A DNA stretch of 20,187 nucleotides from a virus. The first letter of the stretch is position 1; each line of letters opens with the position of its first letter. Positions 1 through 5,753 of the stretch are shown in pieces. The stretch spans positions 1 through 20,187 of IMG/VR virus record IMGVR_UViG_3300031972_001794; one strand, written 5' to 3'. The position numbers and the translations under genes are program-made. Below the pieces are notes generated by a model that saw only the letters and a list, made by a program, of their open reading frames with translations, ran no database searches and had not been told where the DNA came from.

Positions 1-81
1 GAAATGTTTCCTTATCGAATGGGAATGAACAACCATAACAAAATTTATTATTATGGATTATCATGTAAAAACAACGATTAA
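1..81 (+). CDS. 3' end of an unidentified upstream gene (partial)
   Basis: Frame 1 is open from the first base to a TAA at 79-81 and encodes the last 26 residues of a protein that starts outside the window. The tail is rich in Asn and Tyr (a YYYGLS stretch near its end). The next gene starts six bases after the stop, which fits the tight packing here. The fragment is too short to identify. It could instead be a chance opening, or a 25-residue peptide from the ATG at 4. Confidence 0.45.
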   Translation, partial: EMFPYRMGMNNHNKIYYYGLSCKNND

Positions 82-86
82 CTATT

Positions 87-404
87 ATGAAACTCTACCT
101 TGATGATGTAAGAACTCCACCAGAAGGTTGGACTCTCGTATCAAATGTAAAGGATATGATGTCCTTAACAGAAACTGAGAAGCCCACTCATATCTCTTTA
201 GATCATGACCTTGGAGATATGGATCCAGATCATACTGGATATGACTTTATGCTTTGGTTGGAGAGAGAGGTTTTCTGTGGAAAGTACACTAAAGAATATT
301 TCCCAATCATCACATTTCACACAGATAATCCAGTAGGTCGTGAAAATATGAGAAAATCTTTGGGAAGTATTAATCGTATGTTACTAATTCCATATCCACA
401 TTAA
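87..404 (+). CDS. cREC-type (cyclic-phosphate processing receiver-like) protein
   Basis: This 105-residue protein has the hallmarks of the small receiver-like domain named cREC (cyclic-phosphate processing receiver): an N-terminal YLDDVRTPP motif (residues 4-12, with D6 and D7), an LDHDLGD motif (38-44), a TGYD motif (50-53), and HTDNPVGRENM near the end (78-88). Family knowledge links the domain to RNA cyclic-phosphate end processing; the function here is inferred. The acidic residues would form the metal pocket of a receiver fold. The domain is full length, with no output domain attached. No strong Shine-Dalgarno site is seen. It is the first complete gene of a run of small plus-strand genes and may help the phage handle damaged or cleaved host RNA. 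Confidence 0.7.
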   Translation: MKLYLDDVRTPPEGWTLVSNVKDMMSLTETEKPTHISLDHDLGDMDPDHTGYDFMLWLEREVFCGKYTKEYFPIITFHTDNPVGRENMRKSLGSINRMLLIPYPH

Positions 405-414
405 CCAATCTAGG

Positions 415-459
415 AACTGTCCACTCTGCCCCTGACTCTGCCCCACTCTGCCCTATACT
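415..459 (+). repeat. Short direct repeats (ACTCTGCCCY x3) with a possible promoter
   Basis: The gap after the first gene holds three copies of a 10-mer: ACTCTGCCCC at 423-432 and 435-444, and ACTCTGCCCT at 445-454. The last runs into TATACT (454-459). CTGACT at 432-437 lies 16 bases upstream of TATACT, so the repeat may contain a weak sigma70-type promoter for the membrane protein at 485. Direct sequence observation; function unknown. Confidence 0.4.
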
Positions 460-484
460 CATTACATACCAAAGAACCTCAATT

Positions 485-676
485 ATGGATTTCGGAATTC
501 TTCTACAGGCAATTGGGTATGTGGCAGTTCTGCTGTTTTTTGTCGGTCTTTTTTTTGGATGGGTTGTTCTTGTATCCGAAATGATTGAAAATCATGTCTT
601 AATAGTAATTATTAGTTTTCTTCCTATTTTAACATTTCTTATCATTCTGAAATATCATATGATTGCCAATTCATAA
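485..676 (+). CDS. Small two-helix membrane protein, unknown function
   Basis: A 63-residue protein made almost wholly of two hydrophobic stretches (about residues 5-30 and 36-56), separated by a short polar turn with acidic residues. It should sit in the host inner membrane as a helical hairpin. No family is recognised. Small membrane proteins are common in cyanophage accessory regions, but nothing in the sequence shows a job such as holin or exclusion factor. It follows a possible weak promoter at 432-459. The start lacks a clear Shine-Dalgarno site. Confidence 0.6.
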   Translation: MDFGILLQAIGYVAVLLFFVGLFFGWVVLVSEMIENHVLIVIISFLPILTFLIILKYHMIANS

Positions 677-707
677 ACCGTCCACCTAACCACCACAGGG
701 CACTCAA

Positions 708-1238
708 ATGCCTTATACTAAGCACATAGCAAACCAGGATTACCAAATGATCATCAACGAATACGGAATTAAATCAGGTGATAACCTTTATGGTGCTAAC
801 CTCAAGGATGTTGACCTTGAGGGTGCTGACCTTGCGTTTGCTGACCTTAGGTGGGCTAACCTTGAGGGTGCTGACCTTAGGGACGCTGACCTTAAAGGTG
901 CTGACCTTTATGGTGCTAATCTTGAGGACGCTGACCTTAAGGGCGCTGATCTTAAGTGTGCTGATCTTCAGGATGCTGACTTAAGAGGTGCTAATCTTAT
1001 GGGTGCTAATCTTACGGGTGCTGACCTTAAATGGGCTAACCTTAAGGGCGCTGACCTTAGGGAGGCTAACCTTGAGGGTGCTGACCTTACGGGTGCTAAT
1101 CTTAGGGGTGCCGATATAACAGGAACTATTCTTGAGAAGAAAAAAGATGATAAAGACCTTAAGATTAAAGAACTTGAAGAAGAACTGAAGAAACATAAAG
1201 ATACACTTAAGTCACTAAAGGGTCTTATGGACACCTGA
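708..1238 (+). CDS. Pentapeptide-repeat protein
   Basis: This 176-residue protein has 23 uninterrupted pentapeptide units of the A(D/N)LxX type, from about residue 26 to 140. A charged, probably coiled-coil tail of about 35 residues follows (rich in K, E and L). The repeats are expected to fold into a right-handed quadrilateral beta-helix of nearly six coils. Some family members mimic DNA and bind gyrase (MfpA, Qnr), but many have no known role, so no function is assigned. The first 25 residues form a cap without repeats. At DNA level the units appear as a 15-bp periodicity, so slippage could change repeat number. A strong terminator follows directly, so this gene ends a transcription unit. 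Confidence 0.85.
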   Translation: MPYTKHIANQDYQMIINEYGIKSGDNLYGANLKDVDLEGADLAFADLRWANLEGADLRDADLKGADLYGANLEDADLKGADLKCADLQDADLRGANLMGANLTGADLKWANLKGADLREANLEGADLTGANLRGADITGTILEKKKDDKDLKIKELEEELKKHKDTLKSLKGLMDT

Positions 1239-1249
1239 ATAACCGTCCA

Positions 1250-1275
1250 CCGCCTCTTCACAGAGGCGGTTTTTT
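1250..1275 (+). terminator. Rho-independent terminator after the pentapeptide gene
   Basis: A perfect 8-bp stem (CCGCCTCT 1250-1257 with AGAGGCGG 1262-1269) with a four-base loop is followed by six T (1270-1275). Confidence 0.9.
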
Positions 1276-1285
1276 ATTGTATAAT
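1257..1285 (+). promoter_or_regulatory. Candidate sigma70-type promoter overlapping the terminator
   Basis: TTCACA (1257-1262, one mismatch to TTGACA) is separated by exactly 17 bases from a perfect TATAAT (1280-1285). It overlaps the terminator, so termination of the upstream unit and restart for the gene at 1308 would be packed into about 35 bp. Seen in sequence; activity inferred. Confidence 0.5.
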
Positions 1286-1307
1286 AACCTTATCTACATC
1301 AGACATC

Positions 1308-1745
1308 ATGACCTACGAAGCAGAAGTTCAATTCAAGTTTGATGCTACCTACACTCATGATTATACTCGTGGGTTTGCATCTCACCTTGGTGCTGATGAC
1401 TTTCTCCCTGAAGAGCATTTCCTGATCACAGCACCTGCACAAGATCTTAATGCCAAGCAGTATTTCAAACTGTTTGAGAAGTTCATGTTGTGTGTAGGTA
1501 TGGATCCCGTATCTATCCGCAGTGGTGCTATGTCTCTTGTCTTTAATGATTATGTCCTTGAAGAAGACCAGCGCAAAGTATGTGCTGAGTATGAACTGAC
1601 TATGGATGAAGACCTCCATGAAAAGTTTAAGGAATGGAAGGAACGTGATGAAGAGATTGAGTCCATTCGCAATTCGCAAATAACGAATGACATTGACTCT
1701 GCAAATGGTGTAGCATGTGTTGATGGAACTTTTAATGAGGTTTGA
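1308..1745 (+). CDS. Hypothetical protein, probably cyanophage-conserved
   Basis: A 145-residue soluble, acidic protein with no membrane segment or catalytic motif I can name. Residues 1-100 look like a compact alpha/beta domain. Residues 100-120 are highly charged (a KFKEWKERDEEIES stretch), likely a helix, and the last 25 residues look flexible. It follows the candidate promoter at 1257-1285 and heads a run of four closely packed genes ending near 2565. The start has no clear Shine-Dalgarno site. Length and lack of competing frames support a real gene. Function unknown. Confidence 0.65.
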   Translation: MTYEAEVQFKFDATYTHDYTRGFASHLGADDFLPEEHFLITAPAQDLNAKQYFKLFEKFMLCVGMDPVSIRSGAMSLVFNDYVLEEDQRKVCAEYELTMDEDLHEKFKEWKERDEEIESIRNSQITNDIDSANGVACVDGTFNEV

Positions 1746-1748
1746 CCT

Positions 1749-2156
1749 ATGGGTATGATGGACTTCTTCCGATCTTCATATGATCTCGGAGAATCCTTTA
1801 CTAATACTACTTTACACACAAAAGACATAGAAGAGCATGGAATAGGTGGCACAATGACCCAATACTGGTTGTCTCCTGATGGACAACTATATTGGATTGA
1901 TTACTCTCATACTGCTGACTTTGTTGAACTCAAAGAAGGCGATGAAGGATACACTGAAAAGAATTCCTGGACAAACTTCCAGTGGATTCCAAACGGAACC
2001 CGTGGTAGAGTGAGACCAACGAACCTCACCAAATACATCACCTTGTATCCTGAAAGTTGGGATGGTGAGTGGGAACACTGGCCTGAGTGTCGTATCCATG
2101 TTAAAGGAGGTGTCCTACAAGACTATGAATGTTCATCTAAAGGAGAGTGGAAATGA
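1749..2156 (+). CDS. Hypothetical protein, Trp-rich
   Basis: A 135-residue soluble protein with many tryptophans and acidic residues, including a WDGEWEHW cluster near residue 101. It starts three bases after the previous stop and overlaps the next start by four bases (ATGA), so it belongs to a translationally coupled run. No family is recognised. An internal Met at 1755 is an alternative start. Confidence 0.65.
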   Translation: MGMMDFFRSSYDLGESFTNTTLHTKDIEEHGIGGTMTQYWLSPDGQLYWIDYSHTADFVELKEGDEGYTEKNSWTNFQWIPNGTRGRVRPTNLTKYITLYPESWDGEWEHWPECRIHVKGGVLQDYECSSKGEWK

Positions 2157-2386
2157 AACTAATTAAATTCAGTCACCAAGAAGATTACGGACACGATTGG
2201 TATGTCCGATTATTATTCACCAAGCACTGGGCATTCTTTCAGGGGTCAGTATCATGGTGTGAGTATTATCCTGGATGGCCTTTTCTACAAATACAATCTG
2301 GTCCGGGCGCGATGTTATCTATCATATTCAATGTTTATAAGTTTGGTATTGCTGTAGGGTTCTTTGACCGCACTTGGAAACTATGA
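2153..2386 (+). CDS. Hypothetical small aromatic-rich protein
   Basis: Encodes about 77 residues from ATG 2153. The longer reading from GTG 2147 is less likely, because AGGAG at 2141-2145 is correctly spaced for 2153 and that ATG overlaps the preceding stop (ATGA). The protein is unusually rich in Trp, Phe and Tyr, with a moderately hydrophobic C-terminal half that could be membrane-associated. It overlaps the next gene by four bases. No family recognised. Confidence 0.6.
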   Translation: MKLIKFSHQEDYGHDWYVRLLFTKHWAFFQGSVSWCEYYPGWPFLQIQSGPGAMLSIIFNVYKFGIAVGFFDRTWKL

Positions 2387-2565
2387 CTGACAACCGGAAG
2401 AAATGGACTATCTGGACATCCATTTATGTTTTTGATTATTGTGTGTTTTCTTGGAGAAATCACATGTGGCCACATCTTGATGGATACACAGATGAAGGTA
2501 TGATGAAAACACTTTTCTGGCATTACCTAAACTACGGCAACACTACCACATACTATGACTTCTAA
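2383..2565 (+). CDS. Hypothetical small protein
   Basis: Encodes 60 residues. ATG 2383 is preferred over the in-frame TTG at 2374 because it overlaps the upstream stop as ATGA. The protein is rich in Trp, Tyr, His and Met, and its C terminus ends in Tyr-Tyr-Asp-Phe. It is the last of four coupled genes (1308-2565) and is followed within 60 bases by a terminator. No family recognised. Its small size leaves some doubt, but the coupling supports it. Confidence 0.55.
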   Translation: MTDNRKKWTIWTSIYVFDYCVFSWRNHMWPHLDGYTDEGMMKTLFWHYLNYGNTTTYYDF

Positions 2566-2623
2566 AACGGAACTTCAAAAGACTTGAAGACCTTTACAAA
2601 CAGAACGAACAGTGATATGATGA

Positions 2624-2647
2624 GGGGGTCAAATGACCCTCTTTTTT
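2624..2647 (+). terminator. Rho-independent terminator abutting the next start codon
   Basis: GGGGGTC (2624-2630) pairs with GACCCTC (2635-2641) around an AAAT loop, with one G-T pair, followed by six T (2642-2647). The ATG of the next gene begins at 2648, directly after the T-run. Confidence 0.75.
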
Positions 2648-2995
2648 ATGGACTATACTGACTACCTCAAAGCTCAACAAGAGATAAACGAAATCCGTCA
2701 GGCATCTGTACGTGGTTGGGGAGTATGTATCACACACTTTCTTCTGGCACCAGTAGCATCTGTATACTATGGTGCAAAGACTAAGTACTGGAAACCCACA
2801 TTGATTGCATCTGCTGTTGCACTTGGTGCTGTTCCTTTGAGTGTGGTTGATTTTGGATTCACTCTATCTGTTGCACCCCCTATTACTTCTGCTGCACTTA
2901 TCATTAGTAATACCAATAAGAAGAGAAAGGAACTTGGTTTCTTGACTCCTGAACAGGCTGAGTTTTCTTTATACGAAAAAACTAAAGGTCAATAA
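2648..2995 (+). CDS. Hypothetical membrane protein
   Basis: Encodes 115 residues from ATG 2648. An in-frame ATG at 2633 lies inside the terminator hairpin and would add five residues (MTLFF). Neither start has a Shine-Dalgarno site. Residues 1-25 are polar. Two hydrophobic stretches follow (about 28-44 and 50-90, the second possibly two helices), then a charged C-terminal tail with a KKRKELG segment. This suggests an inner-membrane protein with both ends cytoplasmic. No family recognised. Confidence 0.6.
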   Translation: MDYTDYLKAQQEINEIRQASVRGWGVCITHFLLAPVASVYYGAKTKYWKPTLIASAVALGAVPLSVVDFGFTLSVAPPITSAALIISNTNKKRKELGFLTPEQAEFSLYEKTKGQ

Positions 2996-2998
2996 ATA
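2991..2998 (+). promoter_or_regulatory. Candidate T4-type late promoter (AATAAATA)
   Basis: Exact AATAAATA, 21 bases ahead of the small gene at 3019. The motif matches the late promoter reported for T4-like cyanophages and recurs at 4122, 7349, 15399 and, on minus, 13928. Confidence 0.55.
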
Positions 2999-3018
2999 TT
3001 CACACAGATGAGTTAATC

Positions 3019-3120
3019 ATGTCTGAAGAACCTTTCAGTCTACGCCCCCTGTTTGACATTGCAGGGGGCGTTGTTATTTCAATTCTACTCCTATCAATCC
3101 CATTCTTGATACTACTATGA
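3019..3120 (+). CDS. Tiny single-pass membrane protein
   Basis: An ATG at 3019 opens a 33-residue frame ending at TGA 3118-3120, overlapping the glutaredoxin start (ATGA). The product has a polar N terminus (SEEPFSLRP) and a continuous hydrophobic segment (about residues 14-33), so it is a plausible single transmembrane peptide. Support comes from the late-type promoter at 2991 and the stop/start coupling. A perfect 9-bp inverted repeat lies inside the frame. No family recognised. Confidence 0.5.
   Translation: MSEEPFSLRPLFDIAGGVVISILLLSIPFLILL
3043..3070 (+). repeat. Strong hairpin inside a coding sequence
   Basis: CGCCCCCTG (3043-3051) and CAGGGGGCG (3062-3070) form a perfect 9-bp GC-rich stem with a 10-base loop. 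Only a broken T-run follows (TTGTTATTTC), so it is at best a weak terminator. It lies 47 bases ahead of the glutaredoxin start and could pause or protect the transcript. Confidence 0.6.
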
Positions 3121-3362
3121 GCACAAATAATTTCGCAGTCTATACTAAAATTGGATGTCCATATTGCACAAAGGTGACTGGCGCACTTCAGTTAGCTGAA
3201 CAACGATATGTGGAGTATAAATTGGGAAGAGACTTTGAAAAGGAAGAATTTTACTCTGAGTTTGGAGAGGGTTCTACCTTCCCACAGATCACTGTAGATG
3301 GTAAAAACCTTGGTGGATGTGCCGAAACTGTTAAATACCTGAGAGAAAATAATTTGGTCTGA
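3117..3362 (+). CDS. grx: Glutaredoxin
   Basis: This 81-residue protein is a full-length single-domain glutaredoxin: the redox motif CPYC at residues 14-17, the cis-proline segment TFPQI (54-58), and GGC (66-68) for glutathione binding. It would use glutathione to reduce disulfides, most plausibly in ribonucleotide reductase during phage dNTP synthesis (established family role; the partner here is inferred, since no reductase is in the window). The start overlaps the previous stop by four bases, and the stop overlaps the next ATG by one (TGATG), so it is coupled on both sides. Confidence 0.93.
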   Translation: MSTNNFAVYTKIGCPYCTKVTGALQLAEQRYVEYKLGRDFEKEEFYSEFGEGSTFPQITVDGKNLGGCAETVKYLRENNLV

Positions 3363-3712
3363 TGGATTTAGATCTCTACGATGCTGTCGAACATACGATA
3401 GACTACGCCTTTCAAGGTAAGTTTATGTTGAATATGTACGAGTATCTGAAGAGTAATAAATCTACCAGAACCACCGTAGAAGAGTTCTTAATGAGTTGTA
3501 CTGCGGCAGAGATAAAGAGTATCATATTAGACCTTGAAGGATACTTAGAAGGTGGTGACGACAGTTTACACAAACAGTTGAGAGAAGGGTATGGTCACCT
3601 TGGAAAACCTGAGGCCCGTAAAATAAAAAATTATCTTGAGAGTATCATTACTGATGCAGGTAGGTATATGAATGACAAAAGACCAGGAAGGAAGGGAAGA
3701 ACTTCTAAATAA
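3362..3712 (+). CDS. Hypothetical protein downstream of glutaredoxin
   Basis: A 116-residue, mostly helical, charged protein with a basic tail (KRPGRKGRTSK) that could touch nucleic acid. The segment GGDDSLHKQLRE (about 74-85) resembles GGNDSLSKTRRE in the protein at 4159, so the two may share a distant module, although the flanks diverge. ATG 3362 overlaps the glutaredoxin stop, implying coupled translation. Function unknown. Confidence 0.7.
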   Translation: MDLDLYDAVEHTIDYAFQGKFMLNMYEYLKSNKSTRTTVEEFLMSCTAAEIKSIILDLEGYLEGGDDSLHKQLREGYGHLGKPEARKIKNYLESIITDAGRYMNDKRPGRKGRTSK

Positions 3713-3887
3713 CGATAAGTCATCTCCGAAAATGAATCGGGGATTTGAACTTCTTCTCAGAAATAAAAACCGGAGGGAACAACCAAAAACTTTTCAAGTC
3801 AAGTTTGGAAAGATGGTTTCTCTCTTCAAAAGAGAGTTCCATTTTTTCTTAGATATCTCCTTTGATATAAGGAAAACGGAGGACTAA
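3672..3887 (+). CDS. Small basic hypothetical protein
   Basis: Encodes 71 residues from ATG 3672, overlapping the previous gene by 41 bases. AGG at 3662-3664 is well spaced for this start. An internal ATG at 3732 would give 51 residues (MNRGFELL...) and avoid the overlap, but has no Shine-Dalgarno site. The conserved-looking part is the C-terminal half: basic and Phe-rich (FQVKFGKMVSLFKREFHFF). The stop is one base before the next ATG. No family recognised. Confidence 0.55.
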   Translation: MTKDQEGREELLNNDKSSPKMNRGFELLLRNKNRREQPKTFQVKFGKMVSLFKREFHFFLDISFDIRKTED

Positions 3888-3888
3888 A

Positions 3889-4113
3889 ATGTTAGCAGTT
3901 ACATTGACCCTATCCACAATTATTTCAGTAATGTTTTTACTGGTTGGAGGAGTGATAGGATACCTACTTAAAGAGTATGTTATTGAAAGGAACTCTACCT
4001 TTATTCCAACTCATCCAGAAATGTTTGATGAGAACGGACAGATTATTGCAGACGATATTCTTGCAGTAAGGTTTGATAACACTCCAGAAGATTTTGGTAC
4101 TGAAGAACATTGA
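3889..4113 (+). CDS. Small N-terminally anchored membrane protein
   Basis: A 74-residue protein with one clear transmembrane helix near the N terminus (about residues 5-27) and an acidic, soluble C-terminal half. A strong Shine-Dalgarno site (CGGAGG, about 3875-3880) precedes the ATG. Function unknown. The stop TGA (4111-4113) lies inside the -35 element of the next promoter. Confidence 0.7.
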   Translation: MLAVTLTLSTIISVMFLLVGGVIGYLLKEYVIERNSTFIPTHPEMFDENGQIIADDILAVRFDNTPEDFGTEEH

Positions 4114-4138
4114 CATCATAAAATAAATACTGTACACT
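4110..4138 (+). promoter_or_regulatory. Composite early/late promoter candidate
   Basis: A perfect TTGACA (4110-4115) lies 17 bases from TACACT (4133-4138, four of six matches to TATAAT). The spacer contains an exact late motif AATAAATA (4122-4129), 29 bases ahead of the gene at 4159. The arrangement could allow expression both early and late. Sequence observation; function inferred. Confidence 0.55.
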
Positions 4139-4158
4139 GAATAAAATTATTAATAACC

Positions 4159-4638
4159 ATGGCTACATCAACAAAAAAAGTTACTACACCAAAGAAACTT
4201 CCACCTAATCCATTCATTCATGAAATTTTTGAATACGTTTCTGCACAAAGAACCGTAGCAAAAAAGGTGGAAGCACTGAAGGAATATCGTTGTGACGCAG
4301 TAACTACACTTTTGATTTGGAACTTTGATGACACTGTGGTGTCCATGCTTCCTGAAGGTGAAGTTCCTTTTGAGAAGAATGATGTTCCTGTCGGAACAGA
4401 TCACAGTTCTCTTCGTAAGGAATATAGAAACCTTTATCACTTTGTGAAAGGTGGTAACGATAGTCTCTCGAAAACTCGTAGAGAGTCTATGTTCATTCAA
4501 ATTCTTGAAGTTCTTCATCCAACTGAAGCAAATCTTCTTTGTCTTGTGAAAGATAAACTTCTGGAAAGTCAATATAAAATCACTAAAGGTGTAGTAGAAT
4601 CTGCATACCCAGACATTCAGTGGGGCGGAAGATCTTGA
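4159..4638 (+). CDS. Cyanophage-conserved protein (DUF6433-like)
   Basis: A 159-residue protein that I believe belongs to a family found widely in T4-like cyanophages (recalled as DUF6433; not checked). Visible marks are a Lys/Thr/Pro-rich N-terminal tail, the segment LLIWNFDDTVVSMLPEGEVP (about 52-71), the motif HFVKGGNDSLSKTRRE (about 94-109), and an ending in DIQWGGRS. It is soluble, with no catalytic motif I can name. It sits behind its own composite promoter, which suggests high or prolonged expression. Biochemical role unknown. Confidence 0.75.
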   Translation: MATSTKKVTTPKKLPPNPFIHEIFEYVSAQRTVAKKVEALKEYRCDAVTTLLIWNFDDTVVSMLPEGEVPFEKNDVPVGTDHSSLRKEYRNLYHFVKGGNDSLSKTRRESMFIQILEVLHPTEANLLCLVKDKLLESQYKITKGVVESAYPDIQWGGRS

Positions 4639-4646
4639 GTGCTAGT

Positions 4647-4907
4647 ATGAAGATTATTCAGACAGATTGTGATCCAAGTCTGGCTGAAGATAGAAGTCTA
4701 CCTACCAGTGCATATCTCGTTGAGTATACTCAAGATGGTATGACACACTTTGATATTGTAATGGCAGCAAAACAGGTTGATATTTTTGACCACTATTGGG
4801 ATAACTATCGTAGTGAATTTAAAAATATAACTCAGGCTCAAGGTAGAATCAATCCTAAACTATGGGGTAACCCACCACCCAAAGAGAAAGAGAAGAAAAA
4901 GAAATGA
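4647..4907 (+). CDS. Hypothetical protein
   Basis: Encodes 86 residues from ATG 4647, eight bases after the previous stop. The longer reading from GTG 4620 would overlap the upstream gene and is less likely. It is a small alpha/beta-looking protein with an aromatic stretch (FDHYWDNYRSEF) and a proline- and lysine-rich tail. The stop overlaps the next ATG by four bases. Function unknown. Confidence 0.65.
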   Translation: MKIIQTDCDPSLAEDRSLPTSAYLVEYTQDGMTHFDIVMAAKQVDIFDHYWDNYRSEFKNITQAQGRINPKLWGNPPPKEKEKKKK

Positions 4908-5098
4908 GTAACGGATTCGATATTAAACTTGAGGGTATCGATATGAACCCTGATCAAGTTCAAACATTACTTAAACAGTATAAGAAGATAAAAAAATATC
5001 AGAAGTCAAATCTGTTTGCAGTCAAGACCCTTGATGGGACAGAGGATTATGTCTCTGAGTTGATTAAGGAAGGTGAAGAATACGGTGCCCTTGACTAA
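4904..5098 (+). CDS. Small hypothetical protein
   Basis: A 64-residue protein starting in an ATGA overlap with the upstream gene. The middle is basic and helical (LLKQYKKIKKYQKS, about 22-35), while both ends are acidic. No family recognised. It is the last gene before the segment that carries the homing endonuclease. Confidence 0.65.
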   Translation: MSNGFDIKLEGIDMNPDQVQTLLKQYKKIKKYQKSNLFAVKTLDGTEDYVSELIKEGEEYGALD

Positions 5099-5103
5099 AT
5101 AGG

Positions 5104-5147
5104 GACAGTGGTCTACAATAGACCTGTCGTTCATCCGAGAAATCGGA
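5104..5147 (+). promoter_or_regulatory. Two hairpins ahead of the endonuclease gene
   Basis: The first hairpin is GACA (5104-5107) plus GGTCTA (5110-5115) pairing with TAGACC (5119-5124) plus TGTC (5125-5128): ten pairs, a two-base bulge and a three-base loop. The second is TCCGA (5134-5138) with TCGGA (5143-5147), closed by a GAAA tetraloop. No T-run follows either. The second straddles the edge of the putative insertion, so it may belong to the endonuclease cassette. Confidence 0.5.
5127..5136 (+). repeat. Left copy of 10-bp direct repeat flanking the endonuclease
   Basis: TCGTTCATCC here is repeated exactly at 5754-5763, right after the endonuclease stop. This is what an insertion of about 627 bp would leave. 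Confidence 0.5.
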
Positions 5148-5177
5148 CGCAAGTAAGTCGCGGAACGGAGAATTAGA

Positions 5178-5753
5178 ATGATTTACTACACTTACTACTC
5201 TTACGAACCCTTTGGGAGAGGCTACATTGGTAGTAGAGGATGTGAGTGTAATTCAGTGGAGGAGGATAATTATTTTGGTTCCTATGGAGACAAAACATTT
5301 AATCCTTCCTCTAAAATCATTCTTACCGAACATGCTACGAGAGAGGAAGCAGTTGAAGCGGAAGTAAAACTCCATGAGTTTTATCAAGTTGATACTAATC
5401 CTCACTTTGCTAATAGGGCAAAGCAAACATCTTCTTCATTTTCTTTCTGTTCTCAGGGAGAACGAATTGGTAGAGGCAATCCCTGTTTTGGTAAAGTTCG
5501 TGTTACTGATGGTAAAAATGAACGAGTAGTTTATGAGAATGACATTCCTTCTGGGTGGTGGAAAGGTAGAAGTCGTAATCCAAAAGAATACGCTACTACT
5601 AAATCCATAACATATACCAGAGGTAAAATGTATGATGACTTTCTAAAAGATGTAAGTAAAGATGAATCTATTTTATCTTTACCTATTAGAAAACTTGCAG
5701 AAGTTTATCAAACATCTCATACTTCTATTCGTCGCTGGAAAAAATCACTTTAA
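5178..5753 (+). CDS. Putative GIY-YIG homing endonuclease
   Basis: A 191-residue protein with a GIY-YIG-like N-terminal domain: YYTYY at 3-7 for the GIY strand, GYIGSR at 15-20 (YIG strand plus the conserved Arg, R20), a likely catalytic Glu at 62 (AEVKLH), and Asn 75 or 79 further on. The middle holds a G-x-GNPCFGK segment (about 99-106) like the DNA-binding repeats of phage homing nucleases, and the C terminus looks like a helix-turn-helix (about 167-191, ending IRRWKKSL). Such enzymes cut phage DNA and spread their own gene. GGAG at 5167-5170 supports the start. The gene stands between 10-bp direct repeats, interrupting an otherwise dense run. GIY-YIG assignment is by motif only. Confidence 0.7.
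   Translation: MIYYTYYSYEPFGRGYIGSRGCECNSVEEDNYFGSYGDKTFNPSSKIILTEHATREEAVEAEVKLHEFYQVDTNPHFANRAKQTSSSFSFCSQGERIGRGNPCFGKVRVTDGKNERVVYENDIPSGWWKGRSRNPKEYATTKSITYTRGKMYDDFLKDVSKDESILSLPIRKLAEVYQTSHTSIRRWKKSL

Noticed and set aside
780-1130. Regular repeats that could be taken for a CRISPR array
   Set aside because: The 15-bp period has no unique spacers and encodes a continuous pentapeptide-repeat protein.
968-1261. Antisense and alternate-frame reading frames over the pentapeptide gene (also 778-984 and 981-1196)
   Set aside because: They arise from the 15-bp periodicity of the repeats and have low-complexity translations; they are shadows.
1299-1852. Minus-strand frames over 1308-1852
   Set aside because: They oppose densely packed, coupled plus-strand genes and lack start signals.
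3043-3080. Hairpin as a true Rho-independent terminator
   Set aside because: The following sequence TTGTTATTTC is not a solid T-run, and the stem lies inside an open frame.
5099-5177. Possible group I intron or ribozyme ahead of the endonuclease
   Set aside because: The hairpins are too small and no intron core (P3-P8) or split host gene is visible.
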